DNA of 33,917 nucleotides, from the IMG/VR virus record IMGVR_UViG_3300031711_000016, positions 1 to 33,917 of that record. One strand, written 5' to 3'. The stretch comes from a virus. The notes under the pieces were generated by a model. The model did no database searches, was not told the origin of the DNA, and was given only the letters and a program-made list of their open reading frames with translations. Made by a program: the position numbers and the translations under genes. Positions 1-6,186 of the stretch are shown piece by piece. Numbering within the stretch: position 1 is the first letter of the stretch; every line of letters starts with the position of its first letter.

Positions 1-60
1 CCCCTCCCCTTCCGGCCGGGGCGCGCCATGAGCGGGGGTGAGGATGCTGAGGCGGATTAA
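1..60 (+). CDS. C-terminal end of a rightward gene cut by the window edge (uncertain)
   Basis: Frame 1 is open from the first base to a TAA at 58-60 and would encode a short acidic tail ending GGEDAED. An in-frame ATG at 28 could alternatively start a tiny peptide. The next rightward gene overlaps this end, as is usual in compact phage operons, so I read it as the tail of an upstream gene. Nineteen codons are too few to name a family. Confidence 0.3.
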   Translation, partial: PLPFRPGRAMSGGEDAEAD

Positions 61-358
61 CCTCTCTGCCGCACTCGGTGGCGCCGTCGATCGGCAGGGC
101 AATGCACCGTGGGTCTGCGACTGCCGCACCTTCGATATCCCGAACACGATTGCCAGTCTGATCCGATATCTGCCAGCGAGCGCCGTGGCGGTAAGCCTGC
201 GGCCGGAAGGCGGAGCGGCAATGGTCGCTGTTGCCGAGAGAGAGGCCCGCCGACGCGGCATGCGCGTCCTGTGGGTGCCGCTCCGCCAGCCCCACGGTAG
301 CGGAAGGAACGGCGCGGACATGAGCGGGAGTCGCGCAGCGAGACGAAAAGAAAGGTAA
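38..358 (+). CDS. Hypothetical protein, 106 aa
   Basis: I do not recognise this family. The protein starts at GTG 38, or possibly at ATG 44, which has the purine-rich GGGGTGAGG just before it. The middle reads as an ordered small domain with a Cys pair (WVCDC, about residues 26-30), a hydrophobic helix and a segment rich in Ala, Val and Arg. The tail is basic (SRAARRKER). It overlaps the preceding reading frame and is followed 7 nt later by the zinc-ribbon gene, so the two are probably co-transcribed rightward. Function is unknown. Confidence 0.55.
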   Translation: MRMLRRINLSAALGGAVDRQGNAPWVCDCRTFDIPNTIASLIRYLPASAVAVSLRPEGGAAMVAVAEREARRRGMRVLWVPLRQPHGSGRNGADMSGSRAARRKER

Positions 359-365
359 TGGACTG

Positions 366-734
366 ATGGGCTTATTCGATAGCGTAATGGTGCCATGCCC
401 CAAGTGCGGCGCCTCTGTTGAATTTCAACATAAAGACGACGACTCCGGTATGCGTGTTTACTCACTCGAAGACGCGCCAACCTATATATTGACAGAGATA
501 TTGAACGAGCCAGAATATTGCGAACGTTGCGGACAATGGTTCGCACTAATTGACCCCGACTTCCCTCCGGGCGCCCCACCCCGACCAAAGCCGTCGATAG
601 TGCGCGTCCGAACGCCCGATAACCCCACCACGCATCCCCAAGGAATGAAATGGTGGCCCGATGCCGACAGGTTTTCGTATGCCGATGTCGATGAAGCCGA
701 CCGACCCGCGCCGCCGCCCGCCCCCAGAAACTAA
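366..734 (+). CDS. Small zinc-ribbon protein, 122 aa
   Basis: Residues 1-60 form a likely zinc ribbon: CPKC at about residues 11-14 and CERC at about 52-55, four cysteines spaced as in treble-clef or ribbon folds. The C-terminal half is Pro-rich and probably disordered (GAPPRPKP, PAPPPAPRN). The ATG at 366 has AAAGG upstream. Base composition is noticeably AT-richer than the neighbours in the first 200 nt, which hints at separate acquisition. Such proteins occur as accessory genes in phages and plasmids, but the role is unknown. A hairpin follows directly after the stop. Confidence 0.7.
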   Translation: MGLFDSVMVPCPKCGASVEFQHKDDDSGMRVYSLEDAPTYILTEILNEPEYCERCGQWFALIDPDFPPGAPPRPKPSIVRVRTPDNPTTHPQGMKWWPDADRFSYADVDEADRPAPPPAPRN

Positions 735-738
735 AACG

Positions 739-763
739 CCCCCGGCGAGGTGATCGCCGAGGG
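739..763 (+). terminator. GC-rich hairpin after the zinc-ribbon gene
   Basis: CGGCGA (743-748) pairs with TCGCCG (754-759) around a 5-nt loop, and the flanking C and G runs can extend the stem across one bulged A. There is no T-run, so it is at best a weak or factor-assisted terminator, or a processing site, between two rightward genes. Confidence 0.4.
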
Positions 764-809
764 CGGGGTGTGGCGGTGCGCGTGTCGCGGCCCGGTTTAG
801 AGGCGCTAA

Positions 810-1016
810 ATGACCTTTGAGACCATGATTGCGGCGTCGATTTCACTCGTCGGATTTGGCTACTGCCTTTCCATCCTCGGACTTATTCAAGCGATCGACA
901 AGGCGGGCGTGGGTAGGGCGCTTTGCCACTGCACCGCCGCGACGGGATTTGCGATGGGCGCCGCAGGTTTCCTCTTGCCGGCAATCCTAGTCATACTAGA
1001 TCAATTCCCCGACTAG
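810..1016 (+). CDS. Small two-helix membrane protein, 68 aa
   Basis: Two hydrophobic stretches (about residues 6-27 and 41-63) separated by a short polar loop containing KAGVGR predict a helical hairpin in the inner membrane. ATG 810 is preceded by AGAGGCGC, an acceptable ribosome binding site. It is the last rightward gene at the left edge and converges with the leftward late genes, whose last stop is at 1063. The topology would suit a small holin or superinfection-exclusion protein, but nothing in the sequence decides this. Confidence 0.55.
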   Translation: MTFETMIAASISLVGFGYCLSILGLIQAIDKAGVGRALCHCTAATGFAMGAAGFLLPAILVILDQFPD

Positions 1017-1062
1017 CGGGCAGCGCATCACCGGCACTCCAGCGTCCATCGCGCTCGGCCCG

Positions 1063-1311
1063 TCAGCCTCCCGCCGCCGCTCCGAACGCAATATCCCGCT
1101 CCGCCCGCAATTCGTCAAGGCGAGCCCGGATCACGTCAGCGTCTTCGCACGCGACGATCCGCCGAGCCGCCGAGCCGCGGTCGCTCTCGATCCTGTTGAT
1201 ACAGGACAGCGGCGAGCCGGCGTCGGTATCATCGCCGCGGGCGGTGCCGCAGACCGTGCAGCGAGAACCGGGACCGCCGGGCCAGACGTGCGCGTTGATG
1301 ATGGTGGTCAC
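1063..1311 (-). CDS. Small putative metal-binding protein, 82 aa
   Basis: The GTG start at 1311 gives MTTIINAHVW, followed by RCTVCGTARG (a CxxC pair) and a third Cys in PLSC, which together look like a small metal site. The C-terminal half is helical and charged. It is the last gene of the leftward late run, 15 nt after the lipoprotein gene. I know of no assigned function. The conserved-looking N-terminal half makes coding likely. Confidence 0.55.
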   Translation of the reverse strand: MTTIINAHVWPGGPGSRCTVCGTARGDDTDAGSPLSCINRIESDRGSAARRIVACEDADVIRARLDELRAERDIAFGAAAGG

Positions 1312-1326
1312 GGCGCGAGGCCAGCG

Positions 1327-1602
1327 CTACCAGGTGCATTTACTCCCGGCAACGGCGCTGGCGATCGCCAGACCGCGCGCAAGCCCTGGATCGCTCGCGT
1401 GGGCCGTATTCGCGTTGATGCCGGCCTGGATGGCACACGCGGCCTGAGCGGCATCGGACAGCACCACAGGGGCGGCCTGGGCGATGCTGATAGCAGTGCT
1501 GAGTGCTCCGGCGCCACCAATGCCGGCAGCGATTGGAACGGCACCACAGCCGGCGAGGGCGCACAGGCCTAGGGCCGCGGCAAGGCGGGTGATCGTCTTC
1601 AT
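1327..1602 (-). CDS. Small lipoprotein, 91 aa
   Basis: The N-terminus has a type II signal peptide: a basic start (MKTITR), a hydrophobic core and the lipobox LAGC at about residues 16-19. The mature part is Ala/Gly-rich with a Cys pair. The start has AAAGGA upstream. It lies directly after the holin-like gene in the lysis region, so it could be an outer-membrane spanin component or another envelope protein. It is not proline-rich like classic o-spanins, so that assignment is only a possibility. Confidence 0.65.
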   Translation of the reverse strand: MKTITRLAAALGLCALAGCGAVPIAAGIGGAGALSTAISIAQAAPVVLSDAAQAACAIQAGINANTAHASDPGLARGLAIASAVAGSKCTW

Positions 1603-1688
1603 CGGGATTGGTCCTTTCGAGAGGGTGAGTGTGTAAGGATTCCTTACAGACTCGATTGTGCCGGCCCGCGCGAGGCGGTCGGATGGGG

Positions 1689-2063
1689 TTAAGGCGCTGG
1701 CGTCGGCCGCTCGGGCTCGACGGTCTTTGGCGCCGGGACCGGTTCCGCAGGCGCGGTCGTCGTGGTAGTCGCGCCGGCATCCGTCTCAGTCTTCGTGGTG
1801 GTGACGACCGGGACCGCTGGCGCGCTGGTGGCGAGCGCAGCCTGTCCCGCCGCGATCGTGTCGTCCTTCTTTTGGCTGCTCGAACTCGAGCCGAAGTAGA
1901 AGCCGGCCGCCAGCATGCCGAGCTGCAATGCCCCGGTCATCATGGTCGTGCGCAATGTCGTGTCGCCGACAAAGCACGAGGCGATCACGGCGCCCGCAAA
2001 GATCATCAATGACAGCGCGGCGATGCCCGGCACAATCCACCACGGTGTTTCTGTTTTGCTCAT
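1689..2063 (-). CDS. Holin-like two-TM protein, 124 aa
   Basis: Two predicted membrane segments (about residues 8-30 and 41-58) are followed by GSSSSSQKKDD, a motif of the kind (GSS..S..KD) that ends the last helix of several phage holins and holin-like proteins. The rest is a low-complexity Ala/Thr/Pro tail, which is unusually long for a holin. The ribosome binding site AAGGAGG is excellent. With the endolysin two genes upstream, a role in membrane permeabilisation is the best inference. Other holin candidates exist nearby. Confidence 0.65.
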   Translation of the reverse strand: MSKTETPWWIVPGIAALSLMIFAGAVIASCFVGDTTLRTTMMTGALQLGMLAAGFYFGSSSSSQKKDDTIAAGQAALATSAPAVPVVTTTKTETDAGATTTTTAPAEPVPAPKTVEPERPTPAP

Positions 2064-2086
2064 GCGGTTCCTCCTTGTGCTATAAT
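2056..2086 (+). promoter_or_regulatory. Possible extended -10 promoter pointing rightward
   Basis: TGCTATAAT (extended -10, hexamer 2081-2086) lies 19 nt after a weak -35 candidate TTGCTC (2056-2061). Transcription would run rightward, antisense to the 61-aa and endolysin genes. AT-rich hexamers are rare in this GC-rich DNA, but a single match is weak evidence. Confidence 0.25.
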
Positions 2087-2280
2087 CGCGAGCGTTGCTG
2101 CGGGGCGGCGTGGAAAGCAGACACGCGGGGCAAGCCCATCGCCCCTTACGAAAAGTGACCGTGCCCTGGTTGGGCTGGGCGTGCGGTCTAGGCGGTTAAA
2201 CGATCGGCGAAGCAGCCAGCCGGCACCCGAAAGGGCCTTCCTTGGCAAGCCGGAGTAGCGCCCGGCCCCCGCAGCAACCA
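2064..2280. other. 217-nt gap between holin-like and 61-aa genes
   Basis: No convincing gene is visible. The gap holds the AAGGAGG ribosome binding site of the leftward holin-like gene, a hairpin GGGGC (2127-2131) / GCCCC (2141-2145), and on the plus strand a perfect TATAAT at 2081-2086 preceded by TG one base upstream. It could be a leader or a small RNA locus. Confidence 0.4.
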
Positions 2281-2466
2281 TCACGATGGCGGCAGCTCGC
2301 CCCGCTTCTCCCGCCGATCCAGGCTGCTGTGGACGAACACCGGCACACCGTCGTCATCGAGACGCGGCCCGCACCAGCACGAAGGCGCATGGACGTGCGG
2401 TCGGTAGTCGTCGATCGGCGTGACGTGGCGGGTGCCGTCCCGCTCCAGAGTGGCGCGCCAGGTCAT
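2281..2466 (-). CDS. Small hypothetical phage protein, 61 aa
   Basis: The protein has a compact motif with His and Cys residues (HVHAPSCWCG, about residues 24-33) and ends in a charged tail. Its ATG overlaps the stop of the endolysin gene in an ATGA arrangement, implying translational coupling in the lysis region. The HxH and CxC pairs could bind metal. I do not know a function. Confidence 0.6.
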   Translation of the reverse strand: MTWRATLERDGTRHVTPIDDYRPHVHAPSCWCGPRLDDDGVPVFVHSSLDRREKRGELPPS

Positions 2467-3170
2467 GCGGTCAGCGCGGCGACCGCTTCGTCAACCGACG
2501 CGAAGCCGATCAGCCGCGATTGGTCGACCTTGCCGAGCCCTGGAAATGGCCCGCCGTTGATCGTCCCGTCCGAGAACTGCCACAGCCGCGCTACGCCCAT
2601 GCCGGGCTCGCCGCGATCCGCGCCGTCCTTCGGCATCCGAAAGCCCTTCGGCAGATACTGCCCGAGGTTGTTGGCGTGGTTGCCATACGCCGGGATCATC
2701 AAAACGCAATTCGACAAGATCGCGGAAGGCAGTCCGGCGCCGTTCCCGGTCGGGCCGAAATGGCCCATGTAAAGCAGCGGCCAGCGACCAAGATCTTCGT
2801 GGATCGCCGAGACGAACACCTCCGCCTGCGCCACGGTCATCTGCGGCTTGTTCTGCTCGGCATCGAGCATGACGATGCGCCCCGACAGGTTCGGCCCGTA
2901 GTCGTCGCGCATGGCCGCGAGGAAGTGCGCCGCCTGCGCCTCTGGGTCGGAGCCGTCGCCGAAGTGATAACCGCCGAGCAGCGGAACGCCGGCACTGTAG
3001 GCATTCCATGCGTGGTCGCGCGCCGCCGTGTCCGAGCCGCCCGTCCCCTGGGTGTACTTAATGATCGCGCCGACGCAGCCGGCCGCCGCGGCAGCCTTCC
3101 AGTCAAGATCGTCGGGTAGCTGCCAGTGGGAAACATCGATCACGCGCGCGGTATCGATCCAATCGGTCAT
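2463..3170 (-). CDS. Endolysin, GH25 (Chalaropsis-type) lysozyme, 235 aa
   Basis: This is a peptidoglycan muramidase that would cleave the cell wall for lysis. The first strand IDVSHWQ (residues 11-17) carries the conserved Asp of GH25, and MLDAEQN (about 101-107) holds the catalytic Asp-x-Glu pair. The whole length is one catalytic domain, with no wall-binding domain. There is no signal peptide or SAR helix at the N-terminus, so release through a holin is expected. The start has AGGAG 11 nt upstream. It sits downstream of an XhlA-like gene and overlaps the next small gene by 4 nt. Confidence 0.93.
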   Translation of the reverse strand: MTDWIDTARVIDVSHWQLPDDLDWKAAAAAGCVGAIIKYTQGTGGSDTAARDHAWNAYSAGVPLLGGYHFGDGSDPEAQAAHFLAAMRDDYGPNLSGRIVMLDAEQNKPQMTVAQAEVFVSAIHEDLGRWPLLYMGHFGPTGNGAGLPSAILSNCVLMIPAYGNHANNLGQYLPKGFRMPKDGADRGEPGMGVARLWQFSDGTINGGPFPGLGKVDQSRLIGFASVDEAVAALTA

Positions 3171-3204
3171 GTTTCGTTTACTCCTTTAGCGGCGGGCACG
3201 GCCC

Positions 3205-3507
3205 TTAGTGGACGATCTTGCCCAGCAGCGATGAGCCGAACTGAGTGGACAGCGCGGCAACGACGAAGCTCACCGCACCCGCCGCCATCAGCACCAGCCG
3301 ATTGAGACGATCAAATTTGGCGGCGTTTTCCGCGTGCATCCGTTCCCGGTCAGCGTTCTGACTTTGGAGCGCCTCGCGCATCAGTCGCTTGTCCTCATCA
3401 CACTTGGCGATGTGCGCTTGAAGTATCGACGCCGTGGTGGCGTCCGCGACCGCTGACTTGACGGCAGCAGCAACATCAGTCTCAGTCAGCCGTCTACGAT
3501 TAAACAT
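3205..3507 (-). CDS. XhlA-like coiled-coil membrane protein, 100 aa
   Basis: Residues 1-66 are helical and charged, with heptad-like content, and are followed by one membrane span (about 70-91). That architecture matches XhlA/haemolysin-type phage lysis proteins, which sit beside holin and endolysin. The start has AGGGGG upstream. It lies immediately upstream of the endolysin, which supports a role in lysis or endolysin release. The match is by architecture, not by a diagnostic motif. Confidence 0.65.
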   Translation of the reverse strand: MFNRRRLTETDVAAAVKSAVADATTASILQAHIAKCDEDKRLMREALQSQNADRERMHAENAAKFDRLNRLVLMAAGAVSFVVAALSTQFGSSLLGKIVH

Positions 3508-3570
3508 TCAGGCCCCCTGGCGTATCGAGATTGTCCCCACTGCCACCCGTCTCCGCCTCCCGCCCGCAGC

Positions 3571-3699
3571 TCACGCCGCCGGAATCGTCATCAGCCCTGC
3601 CGCAGCCGTCACGATCAGCGCCGCGTCGAACAGGTCGCTGTGGCCGAATGTCAGCGCCAGGGCAACGCAGGTTGCGATGGAGACGAAGGGCCAGATCAC
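3571..3699 (-). CDS. Very small two-TM membrane protein, 42 aa
   Basis: A GTG start at 3699 overlaps the TGA of the upstream gene (GTGA), giving 42 residues that are almost wholly hydrophobic: two helices around a polar turn GHSDLFD, ending MTIPAA. The tight coupling and clean membrane pattern argue for a real gene that length cutoffs would miss. It could be a pinholin-like or holin-partner protein next to the XhlA-like gene, but size and topology alone do not prove this. Confidence 0.5.
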   Translation of the reverse strand: MIWPFVSIATCVALALTFGHSDLFDAALIVTAAAGLMTIPAA

Positions 3700-3905
3700 G
3701 GCTTTAGGCCAGCCACATACTGCTTCCAGTATTCAGCGGTAGCTTCGCGCTGCTTCACCAGCGCCTGAACAGCAGCCGCGACATGCTCTTGTTGTAACTG
3801 GGCGGCTTGCCATTCCTTGGCTAGCGCCGCTAGAACCTCGTCATCCGCCCGCGCAATCGAGGGGGCGAACGCAATGGCGGCAACAAGTGCGAGACGGCGG
3901 GTCAT
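3696..3905 (-). CDS. Small secreted helical protein, 69 aa
   Basis: The ATG at 3905 overlaps the previous stop (ATGA). The N-terminus is a Sec signal peptide with predicted cleavage after ARA (about residue 20). The mature 49 residues look like a single amphipathic, partly coiled-coil helix rich in Gln and Ala, ending EYWKQYVAGLKP. It resembles the 88-residue secreted protein at 27388-27654, which also follows a secreted fibre-like gene. An uncleaved version would look like an i-spanin. Neither role is proven. Confidence 0.65.
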   Translation of the reverse strand: MTRRLALVAAIAFAPSIARADDEVLAALAKEWQAAQLQQEHVAAAVQALVKQREATAEYWKQYVAGLKP

Positions 3906-4240
3906 TGCATCGTCACTGGGCTGACTGCGCCAGTGGCAGTAGCTGCCACTCCGGCCTGCTCCTGCGACAGCACGTTGTTCTTGATGCCTGTGAAGATGCC
4001 GGTAGCGATTGCGAGAAACGTCTCTGCGTTCGTGCGCGCGCGGCAAACGGGCGGCGTCGCGTTGTCGCATATCTGACCGTAAATCGTCTTGTAGGCGTTC
4101 AGTACGCGAGTGACATCGGCATCGGGGATCGTGACACTCTGCGTCATGGTTCCGGCGCCTGCGGTGGCGGTAAGGGTAAGAGTGCCAGCTTGCGCAACAG
4201 GAGCGGCAAGTAGGGCGAGGGCGAAGGCGATGTGTTTCAT
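3902..4240 (-). CDS. Secreted protein, 112 aa
   Basis: I chose ATG 4240 (MKHIAFALAL) because AGGA lies 8 nt upstream. An ATG three codons earlier (4249) is possible but overlaps the preceding stop. The signal peptide is predicted to be cleaved after AQA (about residue 19). The mature domain is Thr/Ala-rich and has one Cys pair (about residues 58 and 65) suited to a periplasmic disulfide. Its stop overlaps the next start (ATGA). I do not recognise the fold. Position after a tail-fibre-like gene suggests a fibre partner or chaperone, as inference only. Confidence 0.6.
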   Translation of the reverse strand: MKHIAFALALLAAPVAQAGTLTLTATAGAGTMTQSVTIPDADVTRVLNAYKTIYGQICDNATPPVCRARTNAETFLAIATGIFTGIKNNVLSQEQAGVAATATGAVSPVTMQ

Positions 4241-4242
4241 GT

Positions 4243-5517
4243 TTAGCATCCTGTGCAGGCGTTGACTTTGTAAGCTGTGCCGGTTGAGTCGTAGATCGTC
4301 AGATACCCCGCTGCGGTAGTCGTTCCGGCAGTGTAGGCGGTATCCGTTGTGATCTTGCCTTGTACCGGGGCGAAGGCGCTGTCATCGGCGAGGCGGGCTT
4401 GCAGGGTCGTGGTGCTGCGCTTCAGTGCGGGGAAACTTGAAGTCGTGCCGCCGAATTGGAGACGCCCGAAGTCTGTTCCGGCGTTGTTAGCGACAGTTAT
4501 TACACCGTCGCTAGGAGACAGGATTTCGCTTCTAGTTGACCAATAAAATGCACCAGCATTCGGTATAACAATATTGTTCGACCCGATTTGCGGCCCACCC
4601 CCGCCAACAATAAACCCGCTACCTGTAAATTGGGCTCCTGACATATTGGTTGCGACTGTCCACACTCCCGCCGTCGTCACCCCGTAATCGAGCTTGTTCG
4701 CACCCCCGATGAGGAACTGCATGTTCCGTGTAACACCAGTGCCGTTGGCCTTGGTCCCGATGGAGAGGACATTCGCAGTGTCCTGCCAGCCGAACGTGCC
4801 CCACTCGCCGTTGCTGGCGTCCGTGAAGGTGTTGTAGGTGCGGTGAACTTGGGCGTTGGTGGAGTTGCGCTGGGCGAGGATGCCTGCGGCGTCGCGGGCG
4901 AGGGCAAGATCTGTTGTTCCTGTTGAGGCATCAGCGGTCGAAGCAAAAGAAAAAAGACCACTGCTGGACACTTTAACAATTCCGTTTCCGCCAGAAATTA
5001 AAAATGCCTTTACAACACTAGACGCGTCACTGGCAAAAAACTGCCCTGCGCTTGGGGATGTTCCTGCGTAACCTGCTACCGAAGTTGCGGTGGAGAGCAT
5101 TCCGCCAGCCGTTGTGATATTACTGGTTACATTAGCCGTACCTGCCGCTACAACGTTACCGCTTCTATCAACACTGAACTCACTCGTTGTTCCGCTCGCG
5201 CCGCCATAGATGTTGAACAGCTTGGTGCTCGCCCCGCGCGCCGTATCCGTGACGGACAGCTTGAAGACATCGGGCGAGCCGGAGGTGTTGAGTGTCGTGC
5301 TCAGCGCGAAGTCGGAGGTCGCATCGCTGCCGGTGTGAGTGGCTCCTGAGATAACAAGCCCTGAAGTATTGACGGCGGGGTTGATCGTTTGAGTGGCCGT
5401 GAAGGTGTTGGCGGTTAGCTTAGCGCCACTGCCGCCGATCGAAACGCCCTGCGCCCAGGCGGGCGGCGACAATAGAGTAAGAGCGGCAAGAACAGCCCGA
5501 GCGAGGATGCCGCGCAT
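4243..5517 (-). CDS. Tail-fibre-like protein with Sec signal peptide, 424 aa
   Basis: The start at 5517 overlaps the previous stop (TGATG). The reading frame stays open upstream to 5622, but that part is an arginine-rich shadow of the preceding gene. Residues 1-23 are a clear signal peptide ending AWAQ. The rest is repetitive, Gly/Ser/Thr-rich beta-type sequence typical of phage fibres, with phrases such as FSVDRSGNVVAAG and TLQARLADDSAF common in fibre and tail-tip proteins. It ends NACTGC, its only cysteines. A virion fibre with an export signal is unexpected. It may be a receptor-binding protein or an exported fibre-like protein. Confidence 0.75.
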   Translation of the reverse strand: MRGILARAVLAALTLLSPPAWAQGVSIGGSGAKLTANTFTATQTINPAVNTSGLVISGATHTGSDATSDFALSTTLNTSGSPDVFKLSVTDTARGASTKLFNIYGGASGTTSEFSVDRSGNVVAAGTANVTSNITTAGGMLSTATSVAGYAGTSPSAGQFFASDASSVVKAFLISGGNGIVKVSSSGLFSFASTADASTGTTDLALARDAAGILAQRNSTNAQVHRTYNTFTDASNGEWGTFGWQDTANVLSIGTKANGTGVTRNMQFLIGGANKLDYGVTTAGVWTVATNMSGAQFTGSGFIVGGGGPQIGSNNIVIPNAGAFYWSTRSEILSPSDGVITVANNAGTDFGRLQFGGTTSSFPALKRSTTTLQARLADDSAFAPVQGKITTDTAYTAGTTTAAGYLTIYDSTGTAYKVNACTGC

Positions 5518-5885
5518 CACTGTAGCTCCACCGCTTCGTATTTGTGCCCATTGGTCGCGGCGTTGATCGACACCGCGCCCTGATAGGCGCCCGCGGCGCC
5601 GCCGAGATTGATGCTGCCGCACGCCGGCAAATCAGCGTGGTTCGGCGTGCCGCTCGTAATCGTCGCTGTGCCGCCGAGCGACACGAACAGGCTCTCGGTT
5701 GCATCGCAGGGGTTCATGATCCATCCGCCCTTGCGCCCGATATTGGCCGCAATAGTTGCGGGGGTGCCGCCGGTTGCCACTGTGCCGCCACGGTTCACTG
5801 AACTGACCCCACTCGGCGGCTCAGCTCGAGCAACCCCCGCCAAAAGCCCAAGCGCCAGCACGGCGCCGATACGCGCGAGTTTCAT
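5517..5885 (-). CDS. Accessory virion-like protein with signal peptide, 122 aa
   Basis: The start at 5885 has AGAGGCG upstream, and the open frame beyond it (to 5957) lacks coding character. Residues 1-22 are a signal peptide ending ARA. The mature part resembles small phage accessory proteins of beta-sandwich type: NRGGTVATGG, then a glycine-rich strand with IMNPCDATESLFVSLGG, ending GHKYEAVELQ. Two cysteines could form a disulfide after export. It is first of a coupled run with the fibre-like gene. The family resemblance is from memory and should be treated as moderate. Confidence 0.65.
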   Translation of the reverse strand: MKLARIGAVLALGLLAGVARAEPPSGVSSVNRGGTVATGGTPATIAANIGRKGGWIMNPCDATESLFVSLGGTATITSGTPNHADLPACGSINLGGAAGAYQGAVSINAATNGHKYEAVELQ

Positions 5886-5934
5886 TGCAGAACGCCTCTT
5901 GCTAGGATGGGGTGAATGCTGGAAACGCCGATAG

Positions 5935-6186
5935 CCGGGCAGCGCTGATCTGCCCAACTCGACCGCTTACAAGCTGATAGCCGCCACCCTCTCTCTTTGG
6001 GCCGCGACCGCTGTTATCTTTTACCTTTGGACGAGTGACGTGTTCGGCGAGAGCCTTGTCGACGATGTTCTTGGCTGGACAATGGTCATCACCGGAACTC
6101 TCAGCCTATACTTGGCGCACGTAGGCTCAGCCTGGAGTATCGCCTTGGGTCGAGCGTGGCTAGTGGACCGCCTGCGTTGGCCGTAG
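5935..6186 (+). pseudogene. Rightward reading frame for a small membrane protein without a normal start
   Basis: Frame 5935-6186 (stop TAG at 6184) encodes about 83 residues with two convincing membrane spans (KLIAATLSLWAATAVIFYLW and VLGWTMVITGTLSLYLAH) and natural codon use. It has no ATG, GTG or TTG before the first span. CTG 5950 is the only near-cognate. A short frame, ATG 5916 after the purine-rich AGGATGGGG, stops at 5948 in another frame, so one deleted base would join them. It fills the gap between two leftward genes and overlaps the end of the ejection gene. It may be a frameshifted moron gene or start at a non-canonical codon. Confidence 0.45.

Noticed and set aside
5518-5622. N-terminal extension of the fibre-like gene by 35 codons
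   Set aside because: The extension is Arg/Gln-rich, overlaps the preceding gene in another frame, and hides the signal peptide that starts at 5517 with a TGATG overlap.
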